Origin: Solea solea
Lineage: Eukaryota; Chordata; Actinopteri; Pleuronectiformes; Soleidae
NCBI RefSeq assembly: GCF_958295425.1
Contig: NC_081153.1
Coordinates: 14,103,001 to 14,167,000, forward strand
Length of the DNA: 64,000 bases
Direction of reading: 5' to 3'
Part shown: positions 33,823-45,220 of the stretch, in pieces
Layout of the letters: each line of letters opens with the position of its first letter
Numbering within the stretch: position 1 is the stretch's first letter
Notes under the pieces: generated by a model
What the model was told of the DNA's origin: nothing
The model's database searches: none
The model's input: the letters and a program-made list of their open reading frames with translations, nothing else
Made by a program: the position numbers and the translations under genes

Positions 33823-36715
33823 TTTATTTGGAACAGAGTGGCAGATTAGTGACAGGGCAGTGGCGTGGAGGATCCGCCTCCTCTCGCTCACTCAGCCAAT
33901 GACAGAAACTCAGCCTTAAAAAATGCAAATGTATAAAAACAGGAATGGGAACAGCAAACATAGAGTAGTGTAGCCTCCATTAGGCTTCACACACACACGC
34001 ACACTTTGACACATGCATACCCACACTCACACATAAACATACAAATTCACCCCCTCTCTCTTTCACTCACCTCGTTCACACACACACACACACACACACA
34101 TCTTATTTGGCTACGCAGGCTTATATGGGTACAAACACAACTTTTACATTTTTGACAGTCACTTTAGAAAAGACAGTACATGTGAAGATCATTCCTGCCT
34201 GTGAGAGAGTGGCGTGTCTGTCTGTCTGTCCGTCCGTCCTGCGGCAGAGAGACATACGGACGGACAGACAGACAGACAGTGAAAAAAGACACAGTCAGTG
34301 TGTGTGAAAAGCCACTGTGAGGGACGAGCTGTCCCACATTCAGCAGTGAACAGACCAAACACGCGTGCACGCGCACACACACACACACACACACGTCAAC
34401 AGGCTAGTCAGTGTACACAAGAGTCTGCTGTGAAATACCGAGGTGAAACACACACACACTTACACGCGTTCATACACACACATACAGGTGGCGGTTTAGA
34501 TGAGATGTGGACACACTTATTCTCACACTGGCGAGTGGACAGGCAAAAATACACACACACACAAGTAGAAGAGGTGCGTTACCTATGTGTGGAAGAGCGT
34601 GAGAACGGCTGGAGTAGGTAAACACACTCTCGACCACAGTACATTCCAACTTTAACTCACCCCTTTTTTTCATTCACTCACACACTCACACACACACACA
34701 CACACTCACACACACAGAGACACCCAGACTAGTATAGTTTTGACTCCCATGCATTTTTTTGTTCTACAGTACTGAGTATAATAGAAGCTACTAGCCCAGT
34801 CGCACTGGTGTGGTTATTGTTACAATCTCTTAGATAGAAGCACAGCCCTCTTCCTCCTCCTTCTCCTTCTCCTCCTCACAATCCCCCCTTTCCCAAACTG
34901 AATCCTCAACCCACTACCTGGTCCTGGTCCCCAAAATGGTCCTGCAGGTTAAAGTTGACACCAAAACACTGATTCAAACAAAAACAAAAAATCTCTCATA
35001 ACCAACACTTTAAAATGATGATTTCTGACTGAATAAGTGCACGTGGGAGCAACTTCCTGCACAGATTGACACTTTGACCCGATTTCATTAAAGTGGCCCC
35101 CTCATGCTTCCCCCTGTGATCCACCCACCCCTAAAAAGAGAGCCAGTGGTGGAGGAAAAACAAAGTGAGACATGCAAAAAAGGGAGCGTGTGAGTGGGGG
35201 ATAATGGGAGGACGTGACGTTTGGACTCGTAGTTGTGCTTTTATACAAACAGACCAAACGTTAAACCAACAGGCAACTAACTGACAACTAATCAATAACA
35301 TAAATGAAAACCACCCGATTCTCGCTCGTATCAAAAGTGATGACAATCACGATGAGGATAAAGAGGACAATGGTGTTGATATGTGTTCGAATGATATGAT
35401 ATGATATCTGGAGTATATATATATATTTTTTTAAGTCTGTGTGGTGTGTGTTTAAATGCATGTGTGAAGTGTAGTATTTGTGTGTGTGTGTGTGTGGTTG
35501 AGGAGAGCACAGCTCATCTACCGTGTGGATGACTGAGATGAATAAAAACTCTTCATGATCATGCAGATGGTTAGTGATGGCAGAAAGGATACAATATTTA
35601 CATATAAACTTCTTTTTTTTAAACAGCTAAATACACATCCTCCTGATGAAGTGTTATTATTATCATCATTATTATTATTATAATGGTTTTATTATCATCA
35701 TCATCATTATTATTATTATTGTTGTTCACCATCCCGCCCAAAACAGTTGATATATTATTGATTATTATTACTATCCATAACTATTCTTTGTACAACTTAA
35801 AGAGGAGCAGATGAGCTGGAGAGAAGAACCTCGGTGCACACGGCCTGTGTTTCCACAGTGGCTCCTTCGCGCTGTGGAACACGCCAAGGGTTGAGCACCG
35901 TTTTCTGGTTGGCTGAGCACAGAGAGAGAGGTCAGAGCCACCGTCGAGCAGATACAAGTGTGCGTGTGTGTGTGCGTGCGTGCGTGTTTATGTGGCTGTG
36001 TGTCAGTGTGTGTCTTCAAGCACCGGAGGGACGGAAGGCACAAAAGAGACCTTTCCTCTCAACCTTTGACCCTCTCTGGCTCTGTGTGGCCAACCAGACA
36101 CTTTCTGTGTTACTCGGAGGGGTGAGGGGCGGTGAGGAGTCGAGACCGCCATTCTTTTTTTTGTATTCTTTTGTTTGTCGCTCAGCTCGTTTCCGCCCCT
36201 CTCCTCTACTCTTTTCTTCGTAGCCGTTTCATTCGCTCCATAAAAACAGAAGTGGGACTTTTTTTTTGTGCTGGCAAACACAGGTTAAGCGCTTGTGTTT
36301 ATCTTTGTCTTGTTTTGTTGTTTGTTTGTTTGTTTTGTCTTTTTTACAAAATAATCATATCATTTCATACAGAACAAGAGAATCTGTAGAGTATTAATAA
36401 CAACATTTACTTTAAAAACATCTCATGTGTACTGTATGTGTTATTTTTTTTTTCTCAGAATATATTTGGATTTTTTTTTTGTCCTCTTTTTTTCATTTTC
36501 ACTGAAAAGAAAGTTCCAAGTCCGCAGAGAGAAGGGCCCTCGCAAGTGTTTAGGAGACAAGAGGAGAGAGGGATGAGGAGAGGCGAGCAAATGAGAGGGG
36601 AGCGACTAAGAGGAGGAGGAAGAGGATGATGAAGGGGACTTAAGAGTATCTTTCTCTCTTCTTTCTCCATCTTTCTCTCTCTCTCAGTGTGCAGTGTCTC
36701 TCTGGCGTTCGCGTG
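33823..36715 (-). other. sdc3: Putative long sdc3 3' UTR
   Basis: About 2.9 kb directly below the sdc3 stop without coding signal, with several CA/GT microsatellites, ATT/ATC triplet runs at 35648-35720 and poly(T/A) tracts. AATAAA on the minus strand occurs at 33823-33828 (and at about 35686). Long 3' UTRs are known for vertebrate SDC3, but the true end is not visible here. Confidence 0.35.
34215..34278. repeat. 23-bp perfect inverted repeat (CTGT/CCGT type)
   Basis: Arms 34215-34237 and 34256-34278 are exact reverse complements, built from CTGT and CCGT units, with an 18-nt loop. It lies inside the putative sdc3 3' UTR. Confidence 0.9.
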
Positions 36716-39700
36716 TTATGCGTAAAACTCCTCCTGCTTGTCTGGTTTCTGGTAGGTGACGGTGGCCTGCTTGGGTTCCTCCAACGTGTAGCTGCCCTCG
36801 TCCTTCTTCTTCATCCTGTACACCAGCAGCATCACCAGGAAGGCGGCAAACAAGGCTCCCACCACACCTCCCACTATCACCGCTGGAGAAATGGAGAGGA
36901 GAGCACAGTCGGTATCAAGAAAACACGTCCAGGATATTACAGTTTCTAGAAGATTACGTCGACGTGCACATACACAAAGACTAAAACAACAATGGGGCCA
37001 CAGAAACATCCTGCAGCAGACTACATCGCTACAGCTTTAGAATCAATCTAGTCTAGAAAAGCAGAGCAGAGCTACCACAACATCACCATCACCAAGTGAG
37101 GACTGATGAGCCTGTATGGGCTAACACGCTCCACTTTCCATGTTGCCAGCAGCCTCCTGCTAAATTGCAGGCCTGCAGTGCCACATAACAGCTTAGCCCG
37201 ATGGGGCCGCTCGTGTAACCTATCCACAGCTGCACACACCGCTAATGAACTCTGCCTGCGTGCAATAGATTAATGTGTGGTTATCAAATGAGACAGAAAA
37301 AAAAAACAAAAAACCTTTCCCTTGTTAAAGTAATTGGTGTCGATGCCAAAGCAGAGAACAAGCTGTTATTTTCCCCAAATGCTTGAGGAGCACTTTGTTT
37401 CCATTCATTGTGTGGGAGGTGTTTACTTTGTTTCTTTTCATTTAAGCATCTGAACGCACAAGCTGGCGTGTTCAAAACAATATAAGTCTCCGAGACGCGC
37501 CGCCGTGCAACAAATAAAGTATTTAACCTTTATAAACTCGGCTTTCATTCACACAGTGAGGCGTAAGGCCGTCAAGCTCTGCTCAGCCCGATATGTGTTC
37601 TCAGTTTAGATGTTCTGTTGCCCAGTATGGTTCCCGCGCTGCACACAGGAAGTGACAACAGCAGTGTCGCACTGGTAAAGTGAGACGACAGCAAGCACAG
37701 AAACGTTTCAGAATTTGAATTTGAGTTTTCAATATCAAATATATTATCCTACACATGAACGTGTAAATCCTTCTTTGTTTACAACGAGGAGGAAAATTGT
37801 AATGTCTGACATTTCTCATAAAAACACACCATTAACTGATGCAGAGCATAATAAACACGTCATCATGTTAGCACTGGCACTGTTCTATGCAAACATTAGT
37901 GTTTAACTCAAAACACTGATGTGCCTCGCAGTAGAGGCGTGTGCGTTGTTAAGCACTGATGCACCCATCAAATTATCCCCGGATCAACTGAGTCTGATTG
38001 AAACGAGGATTTTGTTGATATTTTAATGAAATGCTAGGATTTGAAAATCTTTTTAGGGATTCAAAAATGGTAAATAATTGCATGTTCTCTGACAGGGCCA
38101 AAGGCATGCGTGTATGGCACCTCTACTGTATGTGAATGTATGAGCCTGGCGTGTGGGGGGGATTTGGTTTGGTTCTATCACACAGACAGTCTAGTCTAAT
38201 GTCTGTTGCCTCCTGCTCTTTACCGATGACCAGGAAATCAGCAAAAACCAGCGCCAGCAGTCCACCAATGAGAACAGCTGAAGGAGAGACAGACAGCCAG
38301 TCAGGTCAGGCAAGTTGGCTGCTCCCTCACTTTCTCAGAGCAGCTCTTTGGGATCAAAAGAGGGGATACTTGAAAAGAAATTGGATTTACCCAGAGGGAA
38401 AGTGATGAGAAAGAGAAGGGTGAAGGAGGGGAGGAGAGGGAGGGGTGCATAACCCGAGAGGAGGATTGCTTGTTCTCAATGGGTCAAACTGGGCTAAGTA
38501 GCACATGATGAATTCGCACTGTGTGAATGCGAAGTGAAAGCAGTTTACCGGGAAAGAATACAGGAGGGAACAGGGAAGGTAATCCGGTCATCTACAAGGT
38601 GATTATCACAGAGGTTTATGTGCAGAAAGACAGAATAACAGAGACGGAACCAGACAGACGAGCAGTGAGATGGAGCTGAACAACCCAAAATATACAAAAA
38701 GAACAACACAACAAATGCAAACATTAACATTGACATTCGTGTGAAACGCTCTCACCTATCAAGACCTCTTTCCTCTCCAAAATGTTCCTCTGTGGCAGCT
38801 GAGCGGCAGAGCTTCCTGTATCCACGGTGTTGCCAATCAGATCAGGATCTGCTGGTAATATACCTCGGCCCAGATCGTTGCGGTCGTGTATTTCAAAATC
38901 TCCACTTGGCCCCGCAGCACCCACCTCGTTATTTCCCTCCTGAGGCAGAGAAACACAAACCTCAGACTAACGATGGGAAATTTACCTTTGACGTAATCAC
39001 GTTTGTTTCGTGGCGTCGTTCCACAGACACTCGTTTTCCATGGCACATATTCCCTTCTGAGACAATGGGCCTCTGTCTATTCTGCCCGCTGGAAAGTTGC
39101 ATATTGTCCAACACATATACACATTTCACGAACTATGGCAGTTTAATCACATTGTGGAAAAACTGGGCACATCTAAAAATCTTCATGTCTTAACGAAGAG
39201 AAGCTGCAAATAATTAAACTGTCAGCGTTAGAGAAGGCAGAAGACGGATCCCAAGCTCAATAGTGTTTGCGAGCGACAGATATGTATTGATAAGAACTGG
39301 AAAGAGCATCCCTAACAATCATCTTGTCATTTAGTTATTTATTTTCTTTAGAAAATGTTCTGCTTTGTGTTGAGAAAACATTCAAGATGATAAAAGCTCT
39401 TGTTTTCTTATCTTCCGCACATCCACACCGACATCAGTAAAGAAATGTTCCCACTGACAAACACCGTCTGTGCAGAAAAAAGCCTGGAATATCTTATTGT
39501 TCTGAGCCATTGTACAGAAACGCATCTAAACCACATACATGGGCTGCAGCATTGCAGTCAGTGATATGTGCTGACATTACAATGTGTATTAATCCACATT
39601 AGTCCTCACAAATACACAATTTTTACTGAAGATTACAGTGGCCAGCAGTAACTTAGGATTTTTAAAAATAAAAACAAACTCGTTTTCTCATAAACCACGA

Positions 39701-42700
39701 TAAATAAAAGTCCTTTTTCCCCTCTTTGGTCTCCTTTGATCGATTCCAGGCTTTGGCCTCAAAATGAACCGACATATCACAGTGGTATTGATCTTCTCAT
39801 CTCATTCTTGATGAGAAAGTTGAACAATTCCTTTGCTTAAATACAAAATAGAGTTTGCTGCCACTTGTTTATTTGTTTTGGTACCAGAAGCAAAACTGTC
39901 GTGGGAATAGAGCAGAAACATTTAAAACAGTATATTACCAGTGTCAGGAGGAGGAGGTAAAGTCTGAATCTTACCTGTGTGGTTGCGGGCTGCTGTGGGC
40001 GGGTCGTTCTCTCTGTCGGCATCACCTGAGTGGCGGTCGTCATGGGAACCCTGGGTCTGGAGGGGACCCTGGTCCTGATGGTGGTGGAGGTGGCTAGAGA
40101 AGCTGTCGTGGCTTCAGGTGTGGTCTCTGCCGTGGTCGGTGTGTTTTCCTCTGTGGTGATGTCTATATCGAAGACGGGGAAAATGGAGGTGGGATCAGGA
40201 GACAGGTACACGTCCTCCTCTTCTTCTGTGCTGCTCAGGTCATCCGAAGCAGCTGAGGGCGCTGCACCTTCTGAACCTTCAGTGGGCCTGGCTGTGGGGT
40301 CGGTGGTCACCACTGGAACGGCATCAGGTGACTTGGGTGCGGCGGTGGTCTGCGCAGCAGCAGCAGCTCTGATTCTCTCCAGCTCTCGCTCTCTTTCAAG
40401 TTCACGCTCTCGCTGCCTCTCTCTCTCTTGCTCCCTCTCACGCTCTCTCTCTCGCTCACGCTCTCTCTCCCTCTCTCTCTCCAGCTCTCTGACCCGTTCC
40501 CGCTCTCTTTCCCTCTCCTTTTCCCTCTCCAACTGTTTCACCCGCTCTCTCTCCCTTTCCAGCTCCTTCTGCTTCTCCAGCTCTTTCTCTTGCTCTTGCT
40601 CCCAGAATGCACCACTCTCTCCATCGGCCTCGGTGGGCACCGGCGTGGAGGTGGGGTCCTCGGGGCTGGGGCTGGGCTCCGCCGCAGGCGGGGCGGAGGG
40701 GGCCGGACTAGTGGCCTGGGTGGTGGAGAGGAGGAGGGGCTCTTCTGTGGTGAAGGACACGCCCACTGACGTCGGCCTCACGTTGATCTCAGGAACTGAC
40801 GAGGAGGACAGAGGAGAATACTGTGAGTTTAAAAATGATTTGATATGTACACTTCTCTCACACCCACACAAAAATCACATTCACAAATCACAGTGAATCA
40901 GAAACTACCTCATTCACTTCACACGCTGTGGTTTGCCCTCTATTCAACAGTAAACTGATTTCAGACATTATCATTTTGCATCCTTGTTAAGGTGCTTCAT
41001 TTTCACTTGTGAAATTTGCATTGCATTAACTCGCACAGGGTGCATTCACACCAGCACTTGTGGCAGAAACACAAGTTGCCCTGCATTAACCAATAGATGA
41101 GCGAGTTTTCTTGTTCATTGTTTGTCTTGTCTTCTCCTTCAGTAATTCTTGACGCAGTTATTCAAAAGGTTTGGTTCGTTTCACTAGTGCAGAGGGAAAG
41201 CAAACCCGGACCGGCTGAATGTTGCAGCCCCCAATCGAGTCTTGCAGACTATTGGGTGTGAAAACGTCCTTAGTGTCAATCCTAGGTCAAATAGCTTACA
41301 ATGCTTCTATCAGTTTTTTGCCAGGTCACAGTGACATTGACCTTTGACCACCAAAAAACCTTACGCCCAAGTCAATGTGTGTATCAGATTCTCTGGTGGC
41401 ATTCCCTCATCATGCTCACAGGAATAGGACATGATACAGTACAGATTGATGGACAACCTGCAAACAGAATGCCTCTGGCCTCAGTTGTCTCCAGTGCAAA
41501 GGCGTAATAAAAACTACTGCCAGTATATACAGCTTATAGTCCATTTTATTTTACTTTTATTTTTTCGAGGGGGGGGGCAGGTAGGAACAGAGGACGCACT
41601 CTAGCTGCTGCGTGACATGCCATAAACTCTGGAGATTCTCCAGAGACTGTGTGGTGGGGTTGCATGTGTGGACAGAGGATGTCTGGACCAAATCTCCAGA
41701 CATGACCCACAGTGAAAATATCAAAATATCCACTAGAACCTCAGTGACAGCATATGATGAAGTCAGTGATGAGGTTTAGTGGCAAAGACGGCCTTACATT
41801 TAGTCCTAGTACCCAAAACAGGCAAATTACAAAATTTCCCACAATGCAACTTGATAGTATGTTTTTATCTCCATGCATGATGCTGACATTTTTAAATCAT
41901 CTCCTTGAAGGAGGCAGCTTTCCATCCCTGCAAACTTCCTCCGTGATTGGACTCCCTGTTTTGTCTTGATGTCATAAAACAGGGATTTTATAGAAGATTT
42001 TGAACAGCAATCAAAGGCGCAATCAAACGGCTACTGTTGTGCCATTTAGCCGTCTGACAACAGAAAATTAAATCGAAAAATAACATAATGAAAATAATAA
42101 TAGTGATTTGCGGGTTTTTGGCTTGTGTTGGAACAGGGGGCAGGGGTGTTTAATTGAGGTTTGTTTTTTTTTGTTCTGATTCTTTAGTGTTGACAGAGAG
42201 TTTGTGAGGAGAAGAGAAGAGAAGAGAAGAGAAGAGAAGAGAAGAGAAGAGAAGAGAAGAGAAGAGAAGAGAAGATCCTGACTGATTCATACTCCGCTTA
42301 ATGCTCATAATAGTATTGTAGCACCTTTCATTTTGTTATAGCAGTGAAGCTCCCTGGGTTGAAAGAGAAGCAAATTGAATTTACAGGCACAAAGGCATGA
42401 AAGCTGACTGAGGTGCTAGAGAGGATATCAAAATATAGCCTCGAACAATGCAGCTACTGTTAAACATATCAGACGTCACTAAATGTCACATTCAGACGCT
42501 GCAGCGGCACATAATGCACAACCGTCTGTTGAAAATGAGCCTTTTTCTCTGATATCAGACGGCTCTGTATCACAGTTTGAGATAAAGCAATTTACCGGGC
42601 TGCTGTTTTAACCACAGGGGGTGCCTCTGCTGCACTCTCCTGCTCTGAATTGTAATTTATTTTGAGCGTGCTCGCTTACTAGCGCAGTGCCTGAACCAAG

Positions 42701-43268
42701 GGCAGCCCCTCAATGAGTCATGCTTAATAAGGGGAGCTGTGCCTCAGCTTCAACAGCCGGGATCAGGAAATCAACCTGAATTACACCAACACGGTTTACA
42801 TTAAGCAGGTCATTCCTACACATGCAGACATAGGTGCACCACAGCTGACTGCTGGCATGCGTGTCATCGTCTAATCTGTGTGGACTGTAATCTGGTTAGA
42901 GTTAATAAGCTCTGGGAAAAATCAAGCCTGGCTAACTTCTTGTTTTTGTAATAAATGTGTGTCTGTGTGAGTGTCTGTGTGTGTGCACACGGTGACCGTG
43001 CATTTGTGAGTGCGGTGAATAACCATAAGTAGGGGGACAAGGCGGAGACGGGGGGAGGGGGAGTATTGGGTCGCCGGGGTCAGCAGATTGAAACCCAGCA
43101 GCTGTCATGTTTGAAAGAACCAGGATGTGAATGTGTAACTCAGCTCACACACCAAAACACACACACACACTTACAGCCAGAGCCAGAGCCTGAGTAGAGG
43201 TCCTCGTCGTCAAAGAACTCCAGTCCTGTCGAGCCTTCGTCATCGATAGACGGCGACCACGCCTGTCC
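36716..43268 (-). CDS. sdc3: Syndecan-3, 3' four coding exons (5' incomplete)
   Basis: Cell-surface heparan/chondroitin sulfate proteoglycan and co-receptor. Coding exons in transcript order: 43268-43175, 40795-39975, 38939-38756, 36882-36716; 421 residues to the stop. The signal-peptide exon is not identified and should end in phase 0. Seen in order: acidic [14 protein letters not shown], a glycosaminoglycan attachment cluster; a Thr/Ser/Pro-rich mucin-like region with an Arg/Glu block; [10 protein letters not shown], a second likely attachment site; the conserved juxtamembrane [20 protein letters not shown]; a transmembrane helix with GGVVG (a GxxxG motif) from [17 protein letters not shown]; and cytoplasmic [17 protein letters not shown] with terminal EEFYA, the PDZ-binding end. 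The cytoplasmic domain is nearly identical to human SDC3. An extra exon-like segment lies in the last intron. Confidence 0.94.
36883..38755 (-). other. sdc3: Last intron of sdc3
   Basis: GT-AG, phase 1. Apart from the duplicate transmembrane exon at 38224-38277 I see no feature. Confidence 0.8.
38224..38277 (-). other. sdc3: Exon-like duplicate of the syndecan-3 transmembrane segment
   Basis: 54 bp bounded by a good acceptor (CTCTCCTTCAG) and donor (GTAAAG), phase 1 at both ends. Joined after ...ERKEVLI it reads [18 protein letters not shown], aligning without gaps to the real segment [18 protein letters not shown] (9 of 18 residues identical). If included, it would add 18 residues in frame and nearly double the hydrophobic stretch. 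It may be an alternative exon or a decayed duplicate. Confidence 0.65.
40368..40604 (-). other. sdc3: 79-codon Arg/Glu-rich block in the syndecan-3 ectodomain
   Basis: Runs from the Trp of [19 protein letters not shown] to ELERIR just before five Ala. It is almost entirely Glu alternating with Arg/Lys/Gln plus spaced Leu. Arg is spelled with AGA, AGG, CGT, CGA and CGG, so it is not a simple pure repeat. It is in frame with both flanking mucin-like parts. The composition resembles single-alpha-helix or charged-helix regions. Confidence 0.9.
41300..41510 (+). repeat. Dispersed fish repeat in sdc3 intron
   Basis: GTGACATTGACCTTTGACCA, then CAGATTGATGGACAACCTGC and AATGCCTCTGGCC, ending near GGCGTAATAAAA. 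This matches a repeat I know as frequent in teleosts; the family name is not certain. Confidence 0.55.
42211..42275. repeat. (GAAGA)13 pentanucleotide repeat
   Basis: Thirteen perfect GAAGA units in the sdc3 intron between the two ectodomain exons. Confidence 0.95.
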
Positions 43269-43357
43269 CTGTTATAGAGATACGGAGACAGAAGGGTGAG
43301 GAGATTAGAGGTATTCATCATGGATGACTGAGTTGTTTGACATTTCATTGAAAAGAC

Positions 43358-43359
<2 letters not shown>

Positions 43360-43399
<40 letters not shown>
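43360..43399. repeat. (AC)n microsatellite
   Basis: About 20 AC units, roughly 90 bp upstream (on the gene strand) of the sdc3 exon 43268-43175. Confidence 0.95.
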
Positions 43400-43400
<1 letters not shown>

Positions 43401-44498
43401 CTGTCTAAGAGGAGGTACCAGTATTGTGATGATGGTTGTGCTAACATCTGTCTGTTGGAGGAGCATAGTTAATGAGTTGATCCAAAGCTGGGATTTTGGC
43501 AGAGGGACATCAAAGCCTTTAAGAATAGCGGGGTTTCATGAAGTGTACTTATGTGTCAATTACATATGACAGTGCTCGCGCTGTAAAGCTTCAATTACTT
43601 TTTCAACTGTTACTTCTGGGTTTTCCTTTGACAAAACCCAACAAATGTAACACTACAACGCTCAAAATACAAGATGTTTTTTTTTTTAACCAGCACAATC
43701 ATTTTTTTCTCTTTGTTGTAGGAGAAACATGAAACATCAGACCATTCATTCCCGTACGGTTGCATGTCTTATTTTCTTTCATTTAATATGGCCATAGATT
43801 GCGGGATATACCGAGTATATAACAAAAATAGTTTATTATGTAAACATAAAGTACAGGGGTTCTTAGTTCTGCCTGCAACTTTTTTCGAACCACAAGGATG
43901 TGGTAAATGTGTTTTTCTGTCCTCCTTTCTTTCTTTTTTTGCTCGTCTTCTTTTTATTATTGTGTTGGAAAAAATAACATAAAAATAAAACAGATGTCAC
44001 AAAGAGCCTACAGCCATGCAGGTCTGTGACGTGTTTTATTTTAGTGCTGCTAAATGCCGAAATTTACAATGTTGAATATCTTAGTTTAGCGTGTTGCGTT
44101 CTTAATATTCACACTGTAATGTAAAAAGTGAATTTACATCAGCAAATGTCATGCATATGATATTTATACCTCAGACTGGTAAAATTGCCAGTGTTGTCAT
44201 GAGGGAACAATGCGGTTATTCCTGTTTTGTTTGATAGATGATTTATCTTTGATGTTATCTGTGATTACCGTTGCCGTTATTTTGAACTCCTCGTGTGGGA
44301 AATATCGATGTCTTTGAGATGACTTCCATGTGCACTCTGAAGACTGTTTCATGAACGTGTGTGAGGGGAAAATAAGAGCTTGGCTGGTGACCTCTGTCAG
44401 GGTCAGTTAAGAGAGATTAGCTGTGGATCGTTGCAAAGGATGAACCTCTGAAGGCTCACTCACTTCACAGCTGATCTTGCTCTCTCTGTATGCATGCA

Positions 44499-44538
44499 TG
44501 CATGCATTTGATAATAACCGAGTTATCAAATGCATGCA
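44499..44538. repeat. Perfect 16-bp hairpin
   Basis: Arms TGCATGCATTTGATAA (44499-44514) and TTATCAAATGCATGCA (44523-44538) are exact reverse complements around an 8-nt loop TAACCGAG. Confidence 0.95.
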
Positions 44539-44869
44539 CTTAAGAGACACCACCCAAACTGCAGTGCAACGATACACCTTTAGGTTTACCGCAACCGTCG
44601 GTGCAGCCTCCATTTCTGAGACACTGATGTTTAAAACTAAATCCATCTCCACCAGCTTCAATGTCACCTTTACACGTCTGCATCAGTGAGAATATCATGT
44701 AAGTATAATATAAGATCTGAGAACATCCCATAATAGGTCATTCTGCACAATTGAACATTCTGATTGTTTTTCCGCTTTAGATGAGTGCAGAAATAGTGAA
44801 GCAGACAAAGTGGCAAAAAATGCATCTGTGAATTCATTCATTCATCAAACAACCCATCTTTAATACACT

Positions 44870-45220
44870 CACCCACCACTTTATTATTAGGTACACGACA
44901 TATTCAACTGCCCGTGGACGCAAGTATCTAATCAGCCGATCACATAGCAGCGACTCAGTGCACTGAGGTGTGCAGACAGGGTCAAGATGACCTGCTGCTG
45001 GAGTTAAGACTGAGCATCAGAATGAGGAAGAAAGGTGATTTAAGTGACTTTGAGTGAAAGTGGAGTGTTTGTTGGTGCCAGATGATAACGCTCAATCATC
45101 TCCAAAGGTTTATGGAAAATGGTCAGAAAGAGATGAGAATCGGCTCCTTGGTCAGACTGGTTCTAAAGTGACAGAGTGGCAAAAGAAACTCAAATAACCA
45201 TTCGTTACAAGCGAGCTGGA
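44870..45220 (+). mobile_element. Tc1-like transposon 5' end, degraded
   Basis: CACTTTATTATTAGGTACAC followed by AAGTATCTAATCAGCCGATC and AGAAAGGTGATTTAAGTGAC, the left end and start of the transposase frame of the element also seen at 32420. Later AAATAACCATTCGTTACAA continues it. Several deletions; not functional. Confidence 0.7.

Noticed and set aside
40030..40896. Long open frame (288 codons) on the plus strand, Ser/Arg/Leu-rich
   Set aside because: It is the antisense shadow of the sdc3 ectodomain exon; its length comes from the Arg/Glu codon pattern on the real strand.
42480..42860. Repeat-free, balanced-composition stretch that might be a conserved non-coding element
   Set aside because: Conservation cannot be judged from one sequence.
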